The notes below the pieces were generated by a model. That model was not told where the DNA came from and made no database searches. It saw only the letters and a list, made by a program, of their open reading frames with translations. Shown in pieces: positions 26,005 through 38,000 of a stretch of 64,000 nt of DNA; positions within the stretch are counted from its first letter, which is position 1; each line of letters starts with the position of its first letter. The translations under genes were made by a program, and so were the position numbers. This DNA is from Colias croceus (Eukaryota; Arthropoda; Insecta; Lepidoptera; Pieridae), in the NCBI RefSeq assembly GCF_905220415.1, contig NC_059537.1, forward strand, positions 4,997,622 through 5,061,621, given 5' to 3'.

Positions 26005-29000
26005 CTAGATGTAAGAGAATTTTTTATATAGCGTAGAAAGGTATCGTTTTACTACAATTACAACTTTTTAATCGATTTAATATTATCTTAGAAACAGTGG
26101 CACTGAGGAAAAAAGGTTTGCCTCCTCTTTGAAAAGCTGAGCAACAAACATCTAATCGTTAACATCTATAATATAAAAGATACCTAACATTTTAGAATAC
26201 AATAGAATAGAAAAGAATTCATTTATTCATGGTAAAACAAGAAATACATATAAAAAAAATTGATTCAAAACGGATCAATGCAAAAAAGTTGTTCTCTTAT
26301 CCTGTTGATGGCATTTTAAATCTCATTCATATTGTATAGAAAAATAATTTGACAAAAATATATTTTCACGTTACCTTAAAACCCAAAAGCGGTGGCCTTG
26401 AACAGCTGGTGACGAATTTAAGTAACTGCCGACGCTGGTCGTCCGTAAAGCGAGCCACAACCTTCCAGAATTGTACGATCACTGGATGAGTTTCTGAGAA
26501 TCCACCTGGAAGTAACAAATTGTTAGCTTTGGAAGATTTGATGATAATAAAATAACAAAATCTATGCTGTTTCAAATAGTTGTATATTTAAAAAAGGGCT
26601 ATAGCATATGGGGGCGATATAAAATACACCGCCTTAACACTTCAATCGCCAAATGGGTTGCAAATTCGACAAAAAATATTTTTAAACGTTATTATTCAAG
26701 CACAAGTAAAGTTCTTATAGAGAAAAAAAGACGAAAGGGGCAATAGGGTAGACCAACGTTAACCAACCAGCGTAAGTTAAAGAAGAACCAATTTAAAAGA
26801 CATTTGTCAGTTAATTAGAGGTAACTAAATTTAAAAAAATCAGTGTTTTTTTTTTCTTCCAAGATTTGCGCTCTAGTTCCAGTTCCAGGTACGGACAGGA
26901 CTCGTTTATTCGGCACAGGACTCATTTATTCGGCACAGGACTCGTTTATTCGGCACAGGACTCGTTTATTTTTGCACTAATCAGGCAATATATCTCACCG
27001 CCATACTGCGTGTGCGCGCGCAGGTCGTCCAGGTCGATGGGCACCTCAGCACCGGACACCAGCAGCTGCAGCTCGCGGCACGAGAACATGCGCAGCCACT
27101 CCGAGCTCACCACCGAAGTCAGCCCGCGCTTTAACGCAGCGCATTGTGCTCGGATTTGCCTGTGGGGAAACGAATATAGACTCTATATCAAAGGCTTTAA
27201 GAGTAATAATCGGTAGCTGCAGCTCGCGGCACGAGAACATGCGCAGCCACTCCGAGCTCACCACCGAAGTCAGCCCGCGCTTTAACGCAGCGCATTGTGC
27301 TCGGATTTGCCTGTGGGGAAACGAATATAGACTCTATATCAAAGGCTTTAAGAGTAATAATCGGTAGCTGCAGCTCGCGGCACGAGAACATGCGCAGCCA
27401 CTCCGAGCTCACCACCGATGTGAGACCGCGTTTTAGCGCAGCGCATTGTGCTCGGATTTGCCTGTGGGGAAACGAATATAGACTCTATATCAAAGGCTTT
27501 AAGAGTAATAATCGGTAGCTGCAGCTCGCGGCACGAGAACATGCGCAACCACTCCGAGCTCACCACCGAAGTCAGCCCGCGCTTTAACGCAACGCATTGT
27601 GCTCGGATTTGCCTGTGGGGAAACGAATATAGACTCTATATCAAAGGCTTTAAGAGTAATAATCGGTAGCTGCAGCTCGCGGCACGAGAACATGCGCAGC
27701 CACTCCGAGCTCACCACCGATGTGAGACCGCGTTTTAGCGCAGCGCATTGTGCTCGGATTTGCCTGTGGGGAAACGAATATAGACTCTATATCAAAGGCT
27801 TTAAGAGTAATAATCGGTAGCTGCAGCTCGCGGCACGAGAACATGCGCAGCCACTCCGAGCTCACCACCGAAGTCAGCCCGCGCTTTAACGCAGCGCATT
27901 GTGCTCGGATTTGCCTGTGGGGAAACGAATATAGACTCTATATCAAAGGCTTTAAGAGTAATAATCGGCAGCTGCAGCTCGCGGCACGAGAACATGCGCA
28001 GCCACTCCGAGCTCACCACCGATGTGAGACCGCGTTTTAGCGCAGCGCATTGTGCTCGGATTTGCCTGTGGGGAAACGAATATAGACTCTATATCAAAGG
28101 CTTTAAGAGTAATAATCGGTAGCTGCAGCTCGCGGCACGAGAACATGCGCAGCCACTCCGAGCTCACCACCGAAGTCAGCCCGCGCTTTAACGCAGCGCA
28201 TTGTGCTCGGATTTGCCTGTGGGGAAACGAATATAGACTCTATATCAAAGGCTTTAAGAGTAATAATCGGCAGCTGCAGCTCGCGGCACGAGAACATGCG
28301 CAGCCAGTCCAAGCTCACGACTGACCGCGAGACCGCGTGAGACCGCGTTCTGCCTGTGGGAAACGCGAATTTCGACTCTATTTGTATTGCCTTAAGTGTG
28401 GTAATCCAATTGACGTAAGCCTGTGAGCGGATCTGCCTGTGAATAACGCGAATTTAGACTCTATTCGTATGTATTTAAGTGTAAAAATCGATCAACGTTA
28501 GCCCGCGCTTTAGTACTGAGCACTGCACGCGGATCTGCGTGTGGATGCAAGGCAAATTTCGCAATCGAAATGTTGTGCATGAATTTGTCTGTTGAGCGGT
28601 GAAAGAGAAAGCGATGTTATGTACATTGTACAAGGGACGTTATAGAAGTGAAACTTACCTATTAAGTTTAAAATCAGCGACGAGATGAATATATTCTATC
28701 CTATTCTCGGCCGTCACGGGAATGTTGGCGCCGCCCGGTTTAAGTTCTTCTATCTATTTGTAGGAATGTTATTACATTTTTAATTATTATTATAGATTTT
28801 AAATAGGCAACATAATATAGTGCAAATCTCATAACAAGCCCTATAAAATTAAAGTTTTGAATTTCCAGTGAGTACTATGAAAAGTAATAATGAAAAACTC
28901 ACTATTTATTTTACTTATTGTTGTAGTTTTAAAATTCATTTTTAAAGAAATTGTCGCTATTGTACTAGTCAGATCTATACTGACCTAAAATGTCAAATAA

Positions 29001-32000
29001 AGATTTTTCTGGAATTTACAAGAGTACAAAATCAACTCACCCTTTGCTCCCCTAGTTCATCGCTAACAATAGTAAAGTCCAGTCCCAAGTCCGGTACGTC
29101 CTCCCACCTGTGGGACTTGAGCAACAGCAAGCCTCTATACAGTCCCGGGTCGAGAGACGCGAGTGCGTGCACGTCGGGCTCGCGGGACGAACATAGTTTA
29201 GCTAGGAAGAATTCCGCTAGAGGCAATTCTACTAGCAGATTCTCGTATAGCGCCTGAAATATCAAAATAACTTGAAAAGAAAATGTAATGGGTTCATCAT
29301 GAACTAAAAATTATAGTATTAATAAGATATCAATGCACAACTACAGTCATGGGCGTAGCTAGCCATGGGCTCAAGGTGGGGCAACAATAAAAAATAATAT
29401 TATGTAACTAGCAACTGTATGTACCAAGTATGTACCCAAAGTTATATCCAGGTCTTCAATTGCCGGCGGCCGTACCGCCGGCATTTGCGAAGGCATTCGC
29501 GAAGGCACTCGCGAAGGCATTTGCGAAGGCATTCGCGAAGGCATTGGCGAAGGCATTCGCGAAGGCATTTGCGATGGCATTCGCGAAGGCATTCGTGAAG
29601 GCACTCGCGAAGGCATTTGCGATGGCATTTGCGATGGCATTCGCGAAGGCATTCGTGAAGGCACTCGCGAAGGCATTTGCGAAGGCATTCGCGATGGCAT
29701 TCGCGAAGGCATTGGCGAAGGCATTTGCCAAGGCATTCGCGAAGGCATTCGCGAAGGCATTTGCGAAGGCATACGCGATGGCATTCGCGAAAGCATTTGC
29801 GAAGGCATTCGCGAATGCCTTTTTTCTAGTGTAGGCACTAGAAAAAAGCCTCAGCTATTTTCTTCTTTCGTGTGTAATTCGTTATTCGAATTATTCTTAT
29901 TCAAAACACCTTATTGTTCACCTACCACACCACGAAATAGATCCAAAAATCTTCAGCCGTTTGGTCGCTGGGCGTATGACACTTGTTAGTTGTTAGTCAG
30001 TCAATTTAGAGGTGAATAATACTAATTATAAAGGTCGCATTTTCTGTGTCGCCTGTCGACTTTCGAGAATCGAGTGTGAATTTTCTTACGGATATTAAGC
30101 TTAGTAGTTAGTAGGTACTTGAATTTTTAGATTTGGTTAGGTATCTACGTACCTTCCAGGTCAAAGCTAGAGTGGGGCAAGCGCCCCACCCTGCCCCACC
30201 GTGGCTACGCCCATGCGAACTACTACTATTAATACGATTTTTTTACTTCAAATTAAATTCATAACGTGTTATCCTGGAAAACATCGAGTATGAGATAAAT
30301 AAAATTCCGTTAAAACTTAAAACCCAATTATGCAAAATCTGTAAATTTCAGAAAATTTTGATATATCAAAAGAGAAAGAGCGAATTTTTCCTCTCTTCCT
30401 CAGGATAACATAGGTATTAAAGATTATAATAACACAAATCAGTCAGTATACCTTTCCTAACATCCTTCCAATAAAATAGTAGTGCATGGGAAAATCATCA
30501 TACAGCAAGTGAACACCAGGGTTTGGGTACAACATGTTGTCTTTTGTCAATCTGAACAGTCCTCTGTTGGGATCGAAGGCTGATCTGAAATTCGTCAATT
30601 TTTTTAAGCTGTTGTCTCTACTATTTTTTCCTTCAAATTCAGTTTTATTATCAAAATATAATATCAAGTGGAAATTAATAACTAAATTCACTTTTAAAAT
30701 AATAGTAATTAAGAACGATTTTATATTGAATGAATAATATATAATGCCTATTATAAAATAAAAGTTGGCCCTAACACATGATATTACTGACACTCAAGTC
30801 AATTATTTCACTTACTTACTTTATGTATAAGAAACACTATATATTTCTTTACCACAAATAATTGTTACTTACTTTAATAGTTCAGATAGAAATTCCCTAA
30901 AAAGTCCACCGCCATCTACTCCGGGCTCTTCTGCACCAGCTTGATTTATTAGCTGAACTCGAAGTTTAAGTTTTAAATTTGGTTCTAAAAGTAAATAAAT
31001 CTTTTTTTTTAATCATCAGTGAAATAAAACAAAGCACCGAATCCTTTGATCGAATTGTAATCAATAATCACTGATACTTAATAATCTCATCAATAGACTT
31101 ACCGTTCTCAGGTCTTAATTTATCAAAAGCGTCTTCGTATAGATGCGTTCGACGAACGCTAATATTTATTGATGGACCTTCATTGAAATTCGTCATTTCA
31201 TACCAATGGTCATGCTTTTCCCTGTAATCATTTTAGAATCATTATACTATGTTGAACTTTGGGGCATAATAAACTTTAATAAAATTTCTAAAATCAGTAC
31301 AGATTATTTTTGTCATCTATATATCTAGAATCATTTTTACAATTACCTCAACAAAAGGCCTTGGAAAATCAGAACACGCGTCGCGAATGGCACAACAAAT
31401 GGTATCTCTCTCAATATAGTGACTGTTCTCAATTCCTTGATTGTTAATGGGGGACCCTCATCTGTAAATTTAAGATGAAATAATAAATAGAATAAAAAAA
31501 AAAATGTACAAAACAAAAAACGGAAAATTGTAATTTGGCCACCATTTCTAAACAACTTTTAAATTTTACATCAAATAATTTTGCGTTACAGTATTGTCGC
31601 CTTACCGCAATAGAAGTTGTATTACAAAGAACAGCACCAAATTTGACGAGCCCCAATGACTTTTGCATCAATTTTTCACCTCTGAAAATAACTTTTTTTT
31701 ACCTAACGTGGTCCACTAACTAGATGAGCGGCTAGAGCCTCACGGCTAGAGACGTGGCGTTAACACATGACTCACCACCCGTGAACTTGGAGCAGTTATA
31801 GACCACTAAAGAATTGCCCCATTTTTTGTTCACCTGTCCAAAAAAGCACCTTTTCCAGTTTCTTAAGAGTCCGGCGGAGGCCGCTGCCAACTGCAATTCG
31901 AAGTGAAGGCAAAATACGGTCGAATATTGTTGTCTCTGTTGCACAATTCCCGCCGAAGCCGCGCGTGAATTTGTGTGATTAGTGTGTAGTTGTGTGAGTG

Positions 32001-35000
32001 TACCATTCATTCATATTGACAAACTCATTTCTTTTTATTTAGGAATATAATGTTTCTTATTTACTTTATTTTTGCAGCAAACTTTGGGCAATCGTAAGTG
32101 TATGTGCAGAATAGCAATGCGTTTTAAGGAAATTTCTCTACAACACTTATATCCTACTAGTAATATTATAAATGCGAAAGTTTGTATGGATGTATGGATG
32201 TTTGTTACTCTTTCACGTAAAAACTACTGAACCGATTACAATGAAATTTAGCACACATATAGAGGGTAACTTAGATTAACACATAGGATTTTTATCCCGA
32301 AAATCCCACGGGAACGGGAACTATGCGGGTTTTCCTTTGCAAACGCGGGCGAAGCCGCGGGCGAAAATCTAGTCTTCAATAATATCTCAACATCTAGGCT
32401 TTGTAGAAAAAAAATGTAGCTGTAAAAATCAGGGTACATTTTTTTCGCAAATATAATCTATACTCTATACTGTATATAATAAAAAAATCTGTAGAAGGGT
32501 CAATTCTGTACATTGAAAATATCGAAAAAGTAAATAGCAGGGGGTGTTACTGGATCGATACCAAACCCAAATATGTGATTAAAAAAATTTTTGTCTGTCC
32601 GTCTGTCTGTCTGTCTGTATGCTGACATCACGTGAAAACTAACAGTTCGATTTCGATGAAACTTGGCATAATAATTATACTTTATTATCCTGGGCATACA
32701 ATATATACTTTTAGATACTTTTTATCCTGGAATAACACGTGGAAAAAAATAATCTTAATTTTTCAGTTTTATCCATAGACGTTGTTCTGTAGAACCGCGA
32801 ACACACGTTGCGTTACCCGCAGTGGATCCTTTTTTTTATAAGATGTCATTGTCAGAGTAACTCAAAATGGAGAAATAAACCATCCACGCGAAGACCGACT
32901 TCCGCGCGGACGGAGACGCGGGTGGAAGCTAGTCAGAAATATTACAATACAATTGGCAAAAAATACGCACGCACAATGCACTATATGTTTTTACTTTTAG
33001 GCGCAAAAAAGTGATATCCTTTGACCCTTTTTTATCGGAAATATCTAAGGAGCTTCTCTTTACACGAGTAGAACACCCAGAGTTTTATTTTAAAAACACG
33101 ATTTTTAAAAAAATATTTAAAATATTGGGATTTTCGCGGCCGACTGAGCTACCTAAATAAATTCGTAGAAAAAAAAATTGATACACTAGAAAATTTATTA
33201 TGTTGCTAATATGTGTAGTGATTACAGGCGCAAATTATTTTAATTAAACTAATTATTAAAGTAATTATTTTAAACCAGAATTAACAATACTTGTATTTAG
33301 GTATACCTACTTAATTATATTTAAAACGATAAATTAAATTAAACTAAAAAACACAAAATATGCAAAAATAAATTAAAATTATTATTATACGAGCATAGAA
33401 CCTCCACCTTTTTGTTTTAGGATTAAAAAGAAAATAGTTTGACAGGCTTGTGCTTGACAAAGTGGTGACGTGGTTTTCACACATCGAAAATATTACCAAC
33501 ACATACAAACTTTTTTCTATACTATGAAGTTTACTGTATGTATCTGTATATTGTGCTTGATGCGACAGCACGACGACCGATGAAAATTTGTGATTAATTT
33601 GAACGTGTGCCGTAATACCAAAAACGATGAATGAAAACTCAATGCTTTTCCAATTTTTTTTGCATATTGTGTAACTTAAAAATGTAAACCATGTTTCGAA
33701 TTACATTACATTAAGAATATTGCCGTTTTTATTACAGAATGGATGAGTAGAAAACATATCATTTATACTTTAAAAATGTGAGAAATACAAATCGTTTACA
33801 ATTCGTTGTATTTAAGTATTTTGCAATAAAAATAATATGGGAACCTAGATAAATACTGTCTTATTCCGAATAACAACACAATAAAGTGGAAATATGCTCA
33901 AACTGAAAATTATTTTGGTATTACGTTTGTATGGAAAAATTGTCGTCCGCCGGCCTCTTAAGCACACTAACCTTGGCCAGTCGTAGGAGCTAGATGAGCG
34001 AGGTGTGCCCTATAAGTCCTAAGGTGAGTATCGACTTCGCGCTCCAAGAGATCGAACATTGGCGCGCGCTCCAGCCGCGTGAAATGGATACCAGTTTGGA
34101 ACGCGCGCCAAAATGTTCGTTGGAGCGGTCGAACGCGGAGCGGTCCGTTCCGTTGGGTGTCGGTTTTTTACCGCGCATCAATCGTGGCGCGCGCGCCAAT
34201 GGAGACGGGTTTGTCGTATTTATTGTGTTTGTTGCGCTCCGAGTAATAATTATGGATAACCAAAGTGAAGTGAAGTTTTTTATTGTGTCTTCTATCACTT
34301 CGAACTGCATATCTCTTATAAGTGTCACTCCATACTGCATTCTTTTTCGGTACAGCTCTTTTATCCACCAACGCACTTTTCGTTTCTGTTTTTTCTTTCT
34401 TATTATGCTGTGTATAATTACAAAAGCTGCTGCTGCTCGTACACGACTAGCTTCCATGATGAACGGTCAAACACTGGAACGGTTGCCACGCGCGCCAGGC
34501 GCGCTTGGTTGATATACTTCAATTATTTGGAACGCGCTCCGCGGAACGCACTCTCGGCGTGGTCATTCATGGCGCGCGCGCGCCAGGAGCGCGAAGTCGA
34601 TACCCAGCTTAACGGTTCCGTCCCCTCACGGCTAGAGACGCGGCAGTACCATCTGCTGGTGCGGGCGGAACACCAGCCGAGCAGAAAGACACCCACGACA
34701 CACCGCCCGTGAACTTGGAGCAGTTATAGACCACTAAAGAATTGCCCCATTTTTTTTGTTCACCTGTCCAAAAAAGCACCTTTTCCAGTTTCTTAAGCAC
34801 ACTAACCTTGGTCAGTAGTAGGTGCTAGATGAGCGAGGTGTGCCCTATAAGTCCTACGGTTCCGTCCTCTCACGGCCAGAGACGCGGCAGTACCATCAGC
34901 TGGTGCGGGCGGAACACCAGCTGCCCCTGGAGATGCCCAGGACACACCGCCTGTAAATTGTAGCCGGCTGTCCCGGGCGTATAGTGCACGGAGGAGTTGC

Positions 35001-38000
35001 GTGCATACCTGCCGTACGGAATATCATGTTAATATGATTCCATTGTGTATTGCTATTCAAAGAAATAACTTTCACTATAACTTTTATGTATTAACGTATA
35101 GTACACTTAGTAATTGAGTATTTGAATAAAAAAAATTATTGATTTTTTTTTGTATTTTAAAACCTTATTATTAATAATATTGATATTTAATGCAAAAAAC
35201 TCAAAAAAAAAATTTTCATTTAATTATAAGCTATTAAAATTGATGAAATTTAAATTAAAATCACGTGACTATAAACGCGCCTTGACTGGTCACCATAGAT
35301 GTGACGTCAAAATGTTTTAGTTGTATACGTTTTTCTATCAACTGCAATGTGTCAAAACTAACATTATGACGTCACACGCGTCCGGGTGACGCTTCGGGAG
35401 TTGTCGGTGTGTTTTCGGTACTGGATTCAAAGACTAATTTTTATTTTGAAATAACTTTTGAATTATTGCAAAAAAATAGTTTTGTTATAAAACTAATATA
35501 TAATCTTTCCATTTAGATTTTAGCACAAAAAAATTTTTTATTCAAATACTCAATCGCGTACACGTGTGTGGTATGGAATAGGATGTCAAAAAATTAATTT
35601 CTTGTGATTTCTATGCGCATAGTAAATGGGTTTATTTAATATTTTCTTACTTAATAACTTTATTAACAACAATGATATGAATACAGATTATTATATTATT
35701 ACATTATAAGATTAAATAACAATGTTTTTTATTACTTGCAATAAGGCATATGCGCAACAACAAACCTTGAACAAATGAGTCCAAGCCGGCGTCAAATTCT
35801 TCCCAGACACATCACTCTGAGAACCTCCCGCCGAATCTTTATATTGTACTACTACAAACGGTCTGGTTTCTGGATACACTAGTTCCACTAAACCGAGACA
35901 CACTTGTTTCAGTGTACGGCATAATCCACTTAGTTCAGAAAAATCGAACGCGTGGACACGCCCAGCGGGGGAACTGTTTGACATGTTCGGAACTGGAAAA
36001 AAGTATGAATGTGAAAAAAAACAAGAATTATATCATATAAATATATTTTTGAGTACACATAACTTATTTGCTAAGTAAAAGAATAGGATATTACTAAGTT
36101 TGAAATGAAAAGCAAAAAAATTTTTTTTGATAATTTAAAGGAAAGTTGGAGAATATATTGTAACTTTTACTGACCAAATTATTTAATTCACATACTACAA
36201 AAAATGCAACTCACGGCATATCTTATCGTCGCCGTCCATATCCCTAAAGAACTCGGTGTCATGCAGAGTTCCGATCAGCAGAGTGAACAACGCACAGAAC
36301 ACAGCCAACGGTGCTAACAGTCTATGTACTCCAATGACTGAGGTATCTGCTCCCATACCACGGGATAATGCTGATATTAACGGCGTATTCGACCCACCGA
36401 ATGACGATTCGTGAGACATACTTGTCAGCCATTGCCATAAACCACGTAGGAATATCGGTTTGAAAGCTAGCGTGTATAGTAACCTAAAAGAAAATTGTGT
36501 TATGTATATGTTTTGAACATTTTTAATTGACAAAAATGACAGCTAAGCAATAAAATTCAAATTTGATGGTAAAAATTCAATTGATATTAAATCCTACACA
36601 CATTTCTCATTGTATTCATTACAAAGAAAGAAAAGCTTACCTATATTTATGTAATGCCATCCGATGGCTCAATAGTAAATTATGACATATCTGCGACATG
36701 GAGTCCAAAAATTCATCACTCAAGTCACTTTCCACGATCTGTGCGCACGTTTTCATCACACACCGCTCAGGTTCATTCAACGTCTCAACACATTTGGTCA
36801 AAAGATTTTGTTCTCTAACTGAAGTGGGATTAGGTTCACTTTCGCTATCACTATCATCGTCGTCATTGTCGGCAGCTGTTTCTTGACTGTACAATGAGTC
36901 TTCATACTCGTACGTTATTTGTTTATTGCACGCATTCACTGTTAGTTTAGCTAAGACCTTAAGGTAATTGAGTACAATTCTATTGAGCGGCAGTCTTGTG
37001 TGATCTAATCTTCGCACATCATTAACTGAAACATGATTTAAAATATTGTACTGTAGATACAACAATGGCAATACTAAATTTAACCCATGACTTGAATTAA
37101 AATTGCAAGAATACGAAATTAAAGAGATTGTTTAATAACTACATTTTAGTTTGTAACTATTAATCTTGTATAATTATTATCTTCAATTTTTTGTCATTTT
37201 TAGGAAATATCATAAAAACACTTACCAAAACCAACAGGTTCCAACATTAAAACAGAATGCAATAACCAGGAGTCATTCAAGAGTCTCCCATCATTATACT
37301 TAGAATCATCTTGCAGGCATTGTATCAACGAGACGAAGGGAAAAGGTCTATTTGCATCGCCAGTTAGTGCTGGTATGATGAACATTTCTATTGGTTCAGG
37401 ATATGGCTTGCATAGAAATGCCGACGTAAACTCCGTCATAATTGTATCACTGAAATAACATTAGATAGTAATTCATGATGGGTGTTTTCAAACGCAACAA
37501 TGTCAATATTTATTAAGATTTTTTTTTTTTGAGAATTATAATATTATCGTAAATTTTAGCAATCAATTAAAATGAATTAGATTAGAAACTAATATAAAGT
37601 TCAGTATGAATAGAATTCAATAATCTGTAAAAAGTTATTACTTACTCATATTCAGCTATATTCACTCTACTTGTGATGCTTAAAGGTCTTTGTATTAGAT
37701 CAAAAAGGGCTCCACAGAGTGGAGTCGGCGGATTCGGCGACGGCCCGTACAGTGGAGGTGTTCGCCTACATATTAACTGACATATATCTTTAAAGTAGCC
37801 TGAAATATAAAATAATACATATATAAATCTGAATATTTTGATTTCCTATTATACTAAAGTGGAATAATGCATCATATTGGGTATAAACCAAAATCTTAGC
37901 AGAAAAAAACAGAGAACTTGCATTGCAACAAATATTAATAACCAAAATGTAGACTTTTCATTGCATCAATAAAATGAGCATTTACAGTGTAAATTAGCAA

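Larger units (their letters stand above)
29347..30213. mobile_element. TIR element carrying a 12-bp minisatellite, in UBE3C intron 14
   Basis: The left end CATGGGCGTAGCTAGCCATG and the inverted right end CATGGGCGTAGCCACGGTGG frame an insertion of about 870 bp. A GGTGGGGCA phrase follows at both ends. The TIR of about 14 bp and the 'ATGGGCGTAGC' phrase are common in non-autonomous DNA transposons. The interior is mostly a minisatellite plus a short hairpin. No transposase was seen and the superfamily is not assigned. Confidence 0.65.

Noticed and set aside
27065..28272. CRISPR-like array
   Set aside because: The whole 151-bp unit repeats without unique spacers and the genome is that of an insect.
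27046..28324. Series of 71-96-residue frames on both strands as a multigene family
   Set aside because: They are shifted readings of the 151-bp unit, which is a copied half exon of UBE3C.
29371..29838. Long repetitive frames (Ala-Phe-Ala-Lys on plus, Met-Pro-Ser-Arg/Gln on minus) as genes
   Set aside because: Any 12-bp repeat without stops gives open frames in all phases; there is no non-repeat domain or splice context.
33990..34512. 155- and 172-residue frames at 34 kb as host genes
   Set aside because: They lie within the Harbinger-like element; only a short basic stretch resembles a transposase N-terminus.
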